A stretch of DNA of 11,561 nt from positions 1-11,561 of the forward strand of contig DEBL01000346.1 in the NCBI GenBank assembly GCA_002348535.1. Direction: 5' to 3'. The notes below the pieces were generated by a model. The model worked only from the letters and a program-made list of their open reading frames with translations. It was not told where the DNA came from and made no database searches. The stretch comes from Deltaproteobacteria bacterium UBA2957 (GTDB lineage: Bacteria; Myxococcota_A; UBA796). The position numbers were made by a program, and so were the translations under genes. Within the stretch, counting starts at the first letter, position 1, and every line of letters begins with the position of its first letter. Of the stretch, positions 5,487-11,561 are shown in pieces.

Positions 5487-5939
5487 ATGACCTCGATGAT
5501 TTTTGCACTGCTTGTTTCGTTGTCGTCCCCCAGCTTCGCTGCCGAAGGCTGGACGCACTTTGGGAACCCGTTCACCATCACCGAAACGCCAATCACCTCA
5601 GTGGATCTGCTGAAGGATCCATCCAAGTACGACGGGTCCACTGTGATGGTGCAAGGCAAGGTCGCCGATGTATGCCAGAAGGCTGGCTGCTGGCTCGTGC
5701 TTGCAGAGGGCGACAAGAGCATTCGTATTCGAACCAAGGCGCACGCGTTCTTGGTGGCGAAGGACGGAACGGGCAAGACCGCGAAAATCGAAGGCTTGGT
5801 TCGTTCGCACAAGGTCGACCCGAAGCGCGTCGCTCACTACGAGAGCGAGTCCGTCAACAAAGAAGTGATTCCCGAGAAGCAAGCTGGAACCGAGATCGTG
5901 TACGAACTGGTTGCAACCGGCGTGGCCTTCAAGGACTGA
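5487..5939 (+). CDS. Secreted DUF4920-type protein
   Basis: The protein is 150 residues. Residues 1-18 (MTSMIFALLVSLSSPSFA) are a Sec-type signal peptide with a likely cleavage near SFA-A, so the protein should be periplasmic. The mature part follows the DUF4920 pattern: FGNPFTITETPIT (25-37), the SVDLLKDPSKYDGSTVMVQG region (38-57), then VADVCQKAGCWLVLAEGDKSIRI (59-81) with the conserved Cys63-x4-Cys68-Trp. A Lys-rich strand block and a variable helix near 110-130 follow, ending in IVYELVATGVAF. The fold is probably a small OB-like beta barrel; the paired Cys could form a disulfide or bind metal. The biochemical role of this family is not known to me. The frame is open 135 codons further upstream inside the dehydratase gene, but only ATG 5487 has a ribosome site (GGAG, 5478-5481) and a signal peptide. 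It may share a transcript with the dehydratase. Confidence 0.85.
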   Translation: MTSMIFALLVSLSSPSFAAEGWTHFGNPFTITETPITSVDLLKDPSKYDGSTVMVQGKVADVCQKAGCWLVLAEGDKSIRIRTKAHAFLVAKDGTGKTAKIEGLVRSHKVDPKRVAHYESESVNKEVIPEKQAGTEIVYELVATGVAFKD

Positions 5940-6005
5940 CCCTCCCGGGCCCAGTCTTCACCGCGACCCACAAAAAAATCGATTGCATGGGAATGGCTTC
6001 TGGTT

Positions 6006-6027
6006 AGTTAGTGTTCACGCACTTACT
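6006..6027. promoter_or_regulatory. Candidate TetR operator (22-bp inverted repeat) upstream of the pump operon
   Basis: AGTTAGTG (6006-6013) and CACTTACT (6020-6027) match as inverted arms at 7 of 8 positions around TTCACG. The repeat ends 14 bases before the tetR ATG and covers the ribosome-site side of the leader. A weak -35-like TTGCAT (5983-5988) lies 17 bases before it, so the repeat would overlap the -10. Size and place fit an autoregulated TetR-family operator. Confidence 0.55.
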
Positions 6028-6041
6028 TTCGGGGGGAGGTC

Positions 6042-6641
6042 ATGGCGCGTCCAAGGCTGTTGACAGACGATGAAATATTGGCGGCCACGCAGTCCTGCCT
6101 GTTTGAGTATGGACCCAGCGTATCGACCACAATGATTGCCGAGCGGGCGGGAATCTCGCAGGCCGCCCTGTTCAAGCGGTTTGGCACCAAGGAACGACTG
6201 ATCATCAGCGCGCTGCGCCAACCCATGCAGCGCAACCCCATTGTTGACCGTCTCGAAATGGGACCCCAAGCTGGACCAATTCGTGCGCAGCTGATCGAAC
6301 TCGGTGTCGCGATGATCGGAGTCATGCGTCGGGTTGTGCCCTGCCTCGCGATGCTGCACTCTGCAGGCTTGAGTTTGCCCGATGAGGACGGCCACGAGAC
6401 CCGCCCCTCGGTTCGGGTCCGGGTTTTGCTGGCGGAGTGGCTCCAACAGGCCATCGACGCCGGACGGATTCAGTCGGTGGACCCCCAGATTATGGCGGTG
6501 GGCTACCTCGGAATGTTGCACAGCCGACCGTTTCGTGAGGTCATCATTGGTGACACCGACCTCACGTGCACAGACGAACAATATGTGACCCAGTTGGTGG
6601 ATTCCTTCATTGATGGAATCGCCGTTTCGGAGGCATCATGA
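6042..6641 (+). CDS. TetR-family transcriptional regulator of the efflux operon
   Basis: The protein is 199 residues. The N-terminal DNA-binding domain spans ~8-55: helix TDDEILAATQSCLFEYG, then the helix-turn-helix STTMIAERAGISQAALFKRF (28-47), then GTKERLI at the start of the linker helix. Residues ~60-199 are the variable helical ligand-binding and dimer domain, which does not reveal the ligand. From family knowledge it should be a dimeric repressor that leaves DNA when a small molecule, often a pump substrate, binds. It is the first gene of the operon, overlaps the outer-membrane-factor gene by ATGA, and sits behind a 22-bp inverted repeat, so autorepression together with the pump is likely. 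The start is set by GGGGGGAGGTC directly before ATG; the spacing is rather short. Confidence 0.92.
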   Translation: MARPRLLTDDEILAATQSCLFEYGPSVSTTMIAERAGISQAALFKRFGTKERLIISALRQPMQRNPIVDRLEMGPQAGPIRAQLIELGVAMIGVMRRVVPCLAMLHSAGLSLPDEDGHETRPSVRVRVLLAEWLQQAIDAGRIQSVDPQIMAVGYLGMLHSRPFREVIIGDTDLTCTDEQYVTQLVDSFIDGIAVSEAS

Positions 6642-8134
6642 TTTGGTGGATAGCACTGCTCTCGGCTGCGCAGGCCGCGAGCCCGGCGGAACGGGAAGCC
6701 AAGGGACTGGTCGAGTCGGTTGCCCGATACGGTGACGGAACCGCCGTCGACCGTTCCATCGCTTGGTGGACCCTGATTGACGACCCCGGCTTGACCGACG
6801 TCCTTCGCGACGGCTTGGGCGACAGCCCCGACCTCGCCATCGCAGCCGCTCAGGTCGAACTCGCTCAAGCAGGAACATGGAGCAGCGTGGGTGCCTTGCT
6901 CCCCACGGTCAGCTTCGAGGCCATGACTCAGGAAGCGCCCACCGATAGCATGACACTCAGTCCCTTTGCGGCCAGCATGCCCGACTACAGCGCAACTTTT
7001 GAATACCTCGCTTCACTGGCCCCCGGTTTGGCGGCAGCCGCCGGCGAAGACCCTGCATCGGTGCCAGATTTTGGCGGTGGGACATCGGATGTGCCCGACA
7101 CCTACCGCAGCAGCAGTGCGATGGTGAAAGGCGCCTGGGGAATCGATGCCTTTGGACGGTCAACCATGACGGCAATGGCGGCGGGCCGCAACGCCAAGGC
7201 GGCCCATCGAGGACGGCATGCCACCGTGCGTTCGGTGGCCGGGCAACTTGGCATGGCTTGGTACGACTTGGTTGCCACCCGCGAACAAGTGAAGGTCATC
7301 GAGAATCAAGTGCAAGCCGCCACTGACCTTCTGGAGTTGGTGGAGCTGCGCTACGAGCGCGGTGAGGCAAGCGCCATTGATGTGCTGCAACAACGGCAGC
7401 AGCGCGCGCAGATCGAAGCCATGCTTCCCCGTGCGAAATCTGCCAGAACGGCGGCCAATGGCCGGCTGGCGATCGCACTCGGCAAACCGCCTTCAACCGA
7501 ACTGCCGGCGTCATCCGGCTTCCCCACCTTGAATGCTGCACCGTCAATCGGCACCACCGATCGGTTGATCCATGACCGGGCCGATGTCGGCGCCGCCATC
7601 CATCAACTCGACAGTGCGCGCCTCCGTCGGGGTGCGGCCATGGCGGGTTTGCTCCCGACGCTGACCCTGACCGGCCAGTACGGAAAGCAGTACCTCACCA
7701 TGGATGACACTCAGGACGTGGACACTTGGGGGGTCGGTGCGGTTGCCACAGTGCCGATCTTCGCGGGCGGCCGTACCCATGCGGGCATCAAGGCCGCCAA
7801 GGCCGAACGCGACATCGCCCGCATGCGACTTCGGTCGACCATCCTAAGCGCTGTGCAGCAAATCGAGTCTGCCATTGCCGCTGAGAACGCCGCGGCCGAC
7901 ACCTTAGAGGCCGTCCGAGTTCAAGCCGAGTCGGCCACAGCAGCGCTCACCGAAACGCGTCGCCGCTACAGTCAGGGAATCGCCCCCTACCTCGCTGTCT
8001 TGACCGCCACTTCTGCCGACCAGGCGGCCCAGATTGCGTGGGTCGATGCCCAACGCGCCCGCCTGCAGGCCCGAATTCAACTTCACTCCGCTCTGGGTGG
8101 CACATGGCTGCCCGTATTCGAGGAATCCAAATGA
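6638..8134 (+). CDS. Outer-membrane efflux factor (TolC/OprM-like) of an RND pump
   Basis: The protein is 498 residues. The signal peptide is very short, MIWWIALLSAAQA before ASPAE, with no Lys/Arg in the n-region and no lipobox Cys, so unlike OprM/NodT relatives it should not be lipidated. The mature protein has the two-repeat OMF layout. Repeat one includes SPDLAIAAAQVELAQAG, LLPTVSFEA and a long helical stretch with VRSVAGQLGMAWYDLVATREQVKVIENQ leading to LVELRYERGEASAIDVLQQRQQ. Repeat two includes LLPTLTLTGQYG, GVGAVATVPIFAGGRT, helices from AKAERDIARMRLRSTILSAVQQIE, and ETRRRYSQGIAPYLAVLTATS. It would form the trimeric outer-membrane channel of the tripartite pump. Residues ~95-155 are a longer, low-complexity insertion before the strand VKGAWGIDAFGRS. 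The start is fixed by CGGAGG and the ATGA overlap with tetR; the stop overlaps the next gene the same way. Confidence 0.93.
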   Translation: MIWWIALLSAAQAASPAEREAKGLVESVARYGDGTAVDRSIAWWTLIDDPGLTDVLRDGLGDSPDLAIAAAQVELAQAGTWSSVGALLPTVSFEAMTQEAPTDSMTLSPFAASMPDYSATFEYLASLAPGLAAAAGEDPASVPDFGGGTSDVPDTYRSSSAMVKGAWGIDAFGRSTMTAMAAGRNAKAAHRGRHATVRSVAGQLGMAWYDLVATREQVKVIENQVQAATDLLELVELRYERGEASAIDVLQQRQQRAQIEAMLPRAKSARTAANGRLAIALGKPPSTELPASSGFPTLNAAPSIGTTDRLIHDRADVGAAIHQLDSARLRRGAAMAGLLPTLTLTGQYGKQYLTMDDTQDVDTWGVGAVATVPIFAGGRTHAGIKAAKAERDIARMRLRSTILSAVQQIESAIAAENAAADTLEAVRVQAESATAALTETRRRYSQGIAPYLAVLTATSADQAAQIAWVDAQRARLQARIQLHSALGGTWLPVFEESK

Positions 8135-9282
8135 CCGCTTCGAAATCTGCACTCCGACCCATCATCATTGTATTTGCCGGTGTGGCACTCGCGGGCGGCA
8201 TGATCGCCTCGCGAGGTGAAGCCGAAAAAACATCTGTTGAGGTGAAACCGTTGTTGGTCGATGCCGTACCCATTGAGACCGCAGACCTGCCCATTCCCGT
8301 GCGGGGCACCGGAACGGTTGTGGCGGCCCAGCGCGTGTCTCTCGTTCCACAGGTCGGAGGGAAAATTGTCTCGGTGGACGACCGCCTGATGCCCGGCGGT
8401 CGATTCGCGGCCGGTGAGGTGATCGCACGCATCGAACCGCGCGATCACCAAGCCGCCCTCGACCAAGCCCGCAGCAATGCTCAGCGCGCAGAACTGGAGC
8501 TGGCCCTCGAACAGGGTCGCAGCGAGGTCGCCGTTCGAGAGTGGGAACTCCTTCGTGAAGACGGAACACAACCGTCTGAACTGGCCCTGCGCAAACCCCA
8601 GCTCGCCCTTGCGAAACAATCCGCGACCGCGGCCAAAGGGGCGCTGACGGCTGCGGAACTCAACTTCTCCCGAACCCGACTCCGGGCCCCTTTCAATGCC
8701 ATCGTCATCGACGAGTCGATCGATTTGGGTCAGGTGGTGGGCCCGGGGAGTCCCGTTGCGACCCTCGTGGGCACCGACCAACTCTGGGTCAACGTTTCGC
8801 TGCCCCTTGCGGAACTCGACGTGCTGCAGTTTGCATCGCGCGACGGCGTGGGTTCGAACGCCACCATCATTCATCGCCTCGCCGATGGGCGGCAGCTCAC
8901 GTTTGACGGCACCGCGCTGCAGATGGGGGGCACCCTCGATCCCGCGACCCGCCAAGCCCAAGTGACCGTGGCGATCGATCAACCCTTCGACCGAGTCGAA
9001 GGTGCTCTCCCACTCCTTCCGGGCGCCTACGTCGAGGTGGTGTTTGCCGGAGTGACGGCCCAATCTGTCGCCCAGATACCGAGGAGCGCCATCCATGACG
9101 GCGACACAGCATGGGTCAGCGTCGACGGCATCCTTACCCCGCGAACCGTTACCATCAGCGGTGGCGACACCGACACGGTCGTGGTCGAGGGCGGGTTTGA
9201 GCCCGGCGACCTGCTGGTCACCAGCGCCTTGTCTCTGCCCTTGGCGGGCACACCTCTGCAAATCACAGGAGCAGCACAATGA
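8131..9282 (+). CDS. RND pump membrane-fusion protein (HlyD/AcrA-like periplasmic adaptor)
   Basis: The protein is 383 residues from ATG 8131. The start is set by the ATGA overlap with the OMF stop and by GAGGA (8120-8124); an in-frame extension to 8038 lies inside the OMF gene and is not needed. Residues ~9-27 (RPIIIVFAGVALAGGMIAS) are a membrane anchor or signal peptide. The layout is that of a typical adaptor: first half of the lipoyl/barrel region with VPQVGGKIVSV (72-82) and GEVIARIEPRD (95-105); an alpha-helical hairpin ~105-180 that docks on the outer-membrane factor; the second lipoyl half RTRLRAPFNAIVID (181-194) with GQVVGPGSPVATLV (200-213); a beta barrel ~215-310; and a membrane-proximal domain ~312-380 (IPRSAIHDGDTAWV). 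It links the RND permease to the channel in the periplasm. The helical hairpin is short, as in several RND adaptors. Confidence 0.94.
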   Translation: MTASKSALRPIIIVFAGVALAGGMIASRGEAEKTSVEVKPLLVDAVPIETADLPIPVRGTGTVVAAQRVSLVPQVGGKIVSVDDRLMPGGRFAAGEVIARIEPRDHQAALDQARSNAQRAELELALEQGRSEVAVREWELLREDGTQPSELALRKPQLALAKQSATAAKGALTAAELNFSRTRLRAPFNAIVIDESIDLGQVVGPGSPVATLVGTDQLWVNVSLPLAELDVLQFASRDGVGSNATIIHRLADGRQLTFDGTALQMGGTLDPATRQAQVTVAIDQPFDRVEGALPLLPGAYVEVVFAGVTAQSVAQIPRSAIHDGDTAWVSVDGILTPRTVTISGGDTDTVVVEGGFEPGDLLVTSALSLPLAGTPLQITGAAQ

Positions 9283-11561
9283 AGGGTTCCGGTCCCATCC
9301 TCTGGATGGTCAAAAATCCCGTCGCATCCAACCTGCTGATGATCATTATTCTCGTGGCCGGGCTCCTCGGCATGTCGCGAATCAAGCAGGAGGTGTTTCC
9401 CGAGTTCGAACTGGACATGGTCATCGCGACCGTCGCCTACCCCGGTGCGAGCCCCGAAGAAGTCGAACAAGGCGTCGTTTTGGCATTGGAACAGGCGGTT
9501 CGCGGAATCGATGGCGTCAAGCGCGTAGGCGGCACATCCAACGAAAACGTGGGATCGGTCTGGGCAGAACTGCTGGTGGATGCCGACCGGGATCAAGCCA
9601 TATCCGACATCAAAGCCGCAGTTGACCAAATTCAATCGTTTCCTGCGGAAGCCGAAGAGCCCATGGTCAAGGTATTCAAGCAACCCCGCAAGGTGATGAG
9701 TGTCATCGTGTCGGGAGAGGCAGAGCTGCAGACCCTGCACGCCATCGCCGACAAACTGCAGGGCCAAATGATTGCCGCCAACGGCATCACTAAGGTTGAG
9801 ATTGAGGGTGTACCCCCCCGAGAAATGAGCATTGAGATACCGAGGGAGACGCTTGAGGGGCTGGGCATCACCCTCAACCAAGTGGCGATGGCGGTCCGAA
9901 CCGCATCGCTTGACCTACCGGGTGGAGAAGTTGAGACCCTCGGCGGCGAGATTCTGGTGCGGGTCGCCGACCGACGAAGGACGGTCGAGGAATACAACGA
10001 CATCATCGTGGGACAGAGCAATCGCGGAGGCCTGCTGCGTCTCGGCGACATCGCAACCGTGTCGGACGGGTACGCGGACAATGACCAGCGAACCCTCTAC
10101 AACGGCAAGCCTGCCGTCCAACTCAGCGTGTTTCAGGTCGGCGCGGAAACGCCGAACGGCGTCGCTTCTGTCGCCCGAGACATCTCGGATTCAATGGCCG
10201 ACCAGCTGCCCGAGGGCTTTGGAATTGACTACTGGAACGACCAGTCCGAACTGCTCGAAGGCCGCATCAATCTCTTGGTCCGAAACGGCCGCCTTGGCCT
10301 TATTTTGGTGGTCGGCATTTTGGCACTGTTCCTCAATGCCCGTCTCGCCTTCTGGGTCTCTCTCGGCATTCCCATCAGCTTCATGGGCTCGTTCTTGTTG
10401 ATGCCGGGGCTCGACATGACCGTGAACATGATCAGTCTGTTCAGCCTCATCGTGACATTAGGCATGGTTGTGGACGACGCGATCGTGGTTGGCGAGGCCG
10501 CCTATTCGCGGATGGAAAAGGGAATGGACCGATTCGAAGCGGCAGTTGAGGGCGCGCGCCAAATGGCGGTTCCCGTGACCTTCGCCATCCTGACCACCAT
10601 GGCGGCATTCGGGCCCATGTTCTTCGTTCCGGGATTCATGGGCAAGCTCTTCCGAATCATGCCGGCCATCATCTGCAGCGTGTTGATTTTCTCGCTGATC
10701 GAGTCGTTCTTTGTGCTGCCCGCCCACCTCGCGCACATGAAGACTGAAAACTTTGGAAAGGGGCTGTTCGGAAAGGTCGAACTGTTCTTGGAACGGCCGC
10801 GCAGCTACATGAGCGGAAAACTCCAGACCTTCATCAACGGTTCCTACAGCACTGCGCTCAGCGCCGTTGTCCGGAATCGCTACACCGCCTTGGCCACAGC
10901 GGTGGCCATGCTGCTCTTTGCCATTGGGTTGGTGGCGGGGCAATACCTGCCCACCTCATTCATGCCCAACATCGAAGGCGAGCTTGTATCGGCCAGCGCT
11001 CGGTTGCCCTACGGGTCGCCCACTGAGAACACCGAGCAGGTGCGCGAGGTGCTTGAAGCATCCCTCGAAAAGACCATCGCGGAACTGGGTCCCGGCACCG
11101 TCCGTGGCGTCTACACGACCGTCGGGTCGCCGCCGGTTGTGGAGGGTCCGGGGCCGGCCATCTTCAGCACCGGATCTCACCTCTTGGGGATTCAGGTCTA
11201 TTTGGTTCAAACCGACCAGCGGGACTACGGCGCCAACGACTTTACCTCGGCATGGGCCCGCAACACACCCGACATCCCCGGCCTCGAGGCCTTGTCATTC
11301 AACGATGCGTGGGGACCAAACGCAGGGGCCGCGGTTGACCTGCGGATGTCTCACCCCGACTCGCAAATCTTAGAAACCGCATCCGCCGACATGATGGCTC
11401 GGCTTCGGGGCTATGGAGACCTGAAAGAGTTCGAATCCAGCCTCGCCGACGGAAAGCCTCGTCTCGACTTCAGCCTGACTGAAAACGCTCAGGCATTGGG
11501 CCTGACTTCTCAAACCATTGGTGCACAAATTCGCTCGGCCTTCTACGGTGCGGAAGCCATG
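9279..11561 (+). CDS. RND efflux permease (HAE-type), C-terminal part outside the window
   Basis: The visible part is 761 codons, open to the window end. Family members are ~1,020-1,050 residues, so roughly 270 are missing. TM1 is PVASNLLMIIILVAGLLGM (14-32). The porter hallmark YPGASPEEVE is at 54-63. The first TM cluster runs from ~residue 335 and holds GMVVDDAIVVGE with Asp399 and Asp400, which match the proton-relay Asp pair of AcrB TM4. FFVPGFMG and ESFFVLPAHL (475-484) follow in the later helices. Repeat two begins with TALATAVAMLLFAIGLVAG (~537-555), then FMPNIEGELV (561-570) and the second porter half. It is a proton-driven inner-membrane pump; no metal-binding signature of a CusA type is seen, so drug- or lipid-like substrates are more likely. 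The start ATG overlaps the adaptor stop as ATGA, with CAGGAG upstream (GGAG 9268-9271). The TM12 region and other charged relay residues cannot be checked here. Confidence 0.95.
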   Translation, partial: MKGSGPILWMVKNPVASNLLMIIILVAGLLGMSRIKQEVFPEFELDMVIATVAYPGASPEEVEQGVVLALEQAVRGIDGVKRVGGTSNENVGSVWAELLVDADRDQAISDIKAAVDQIQSFPAEAEEPMVKVFKQPRKVMSVIVSGEAELQTLHAIADKLQGQMIAANGITKVEIEGVPPREMSIEIPRETLEGLGITLNQVAMAVRTASLDLPGGEVETLGGEILVRVADRRRTVEEYNDIIVGQSNRGGLLRLGDIATVSDGYADNDQRTLYNGKPAVQLSVFQVGAETPNGVASVARDISDSMADQLPEGFGIDYWNDQSELLEGRINLLVRNGRLGLILVVGILALFLNARLAFWVSLGIPISFMGSFLLMPGLDMTVNMISLFSLIVTLGMVVDDAIVVGEAAYSRMEKGMDRFEAAVEGARQMAVPVTFAILTTMAAFGPMFFVPGFMGKLFRIMPAIICSVLIFSLIESFFVLPAHLAHMKTENFGKGLFGKVELFLERPRSYMSGKLQTFINGSYSTALSAVVRNRYTALATAVAMLLFAIGLVAGQYLPTSFMPNIEGELVSASARLPYGSPTENTEQVREVLEASLEKTIAELGPGTVRGVYTTVGSPPVVEGPGPAIFSTGSHLLGIQVYLVQTDQRDYGANDFTSAWARNTPDIPGLEALSFNDAWGPNAGAAVDLRMSHPDSQILETASADMMARLRGYGDLKEFESSLADGKPRLDFSLTENAQALGLTSQTIGAQIRSAFYGAEAM

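Noticed and set aside
4919..5812. 297-codon minus-strand open frame antisense to the dehydratase and DUF4920 genes
   Set aside because: Both plus-strand genes have full family motifs; this frame has no pattern and crosses two genes.
5944..5953. CCCGGGCCC self-complementary run after the DUF4920 gene as a terminator
   Set aside because: The two palindromes overlap each other with no usable loop, and the nearby A run is the wrong base for a plus-strand terminator.
8083..9279. 398-codon minus-strand open frame antisense to the membrane-fusion protein
   Set aside because: The plus-strand adaptor is unambiguous; the antisense translation is His/Gly/Arg-rich without domain signals.

Overview
The window is a moderately GC-rich, gene-dense piece of bacterial chromosome. 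It probably comes from a Gram-negative of the Myxococcota/Deltaproteobacteria type. The evidence for that is a complete RND tripartite pump with an outer-membrane factor, a DUF4920-type secreted protein, a small Cys-rich lipoprotein, and a membrane-anchored protein whose C-terminal helical block resembles one I associate with myxobacterial proteins. The lineage is an inference from style; there is no rRNA or other marker gene. I see no tRNA, IS element, CRISPR array or phage gene.

Left block (1-3523, minus strand). Transcription runs leftward. First comes a small unknown protein (3215-3523), followed directly by a strong 15-bp-stem hairpin (3166-3207). Next is a single-pass membrane protein (2571-3020), a 599-residue protein I cannot assign (737-2536), and a double-hotdog MaoC-type acyl dehydratase that runs off the left edge (1-740). 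The dehydratase overlaps the 599-residue gene by ATGA, so the last three genes look like one operon. The MaoC enzyme is the only member with a recognisable chemistry (hydration of 2-enoyl thioesters).

Middle block (3524-5939). A regulatory-looking divergent region (3524-3745) holds a CGAAC-N4-GTTCG box, a short palindrome, a helical-turn direct repeat and a good sigma70-like promoter. The promoter drives a small Pro-rich unknown protein (3746-4126). That gene ends exactly where a convergent lipoprotein gene (4127-4447, minus) ends, with no base between the stops. Divergent from the lipoprotein is a PLP-dependent threonine/serine dehydratase without an ACT domain (4502-5446). It is followed 40 bases later by a signal-peptide-bearing DUF4920 protein (5487-5939).

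Right block (6042 to the right edge, plus strand). This is a tightly coupled efflux operon: TetR-family regulator, TolC/OprM-like outer-membrane factor, membrane-fusion protein and RND permease (truncated by the window end, 761 residues visible). Every junction is a 4-base ATGA overlap. A 22-bp inverted repeat just upstream of the tetR start is a natural autoregulatory operator. The TetR protein would repress the pump and release it on binding a pump substrate; the three pump proteins would assemble into one envelope-spanning channel.

I found no clearly new system. The best candidates for novelty are the unknown 599-residue protein coupled to a MaoC dehydratase, and the densely patterned intergenic region around 3580-3745.
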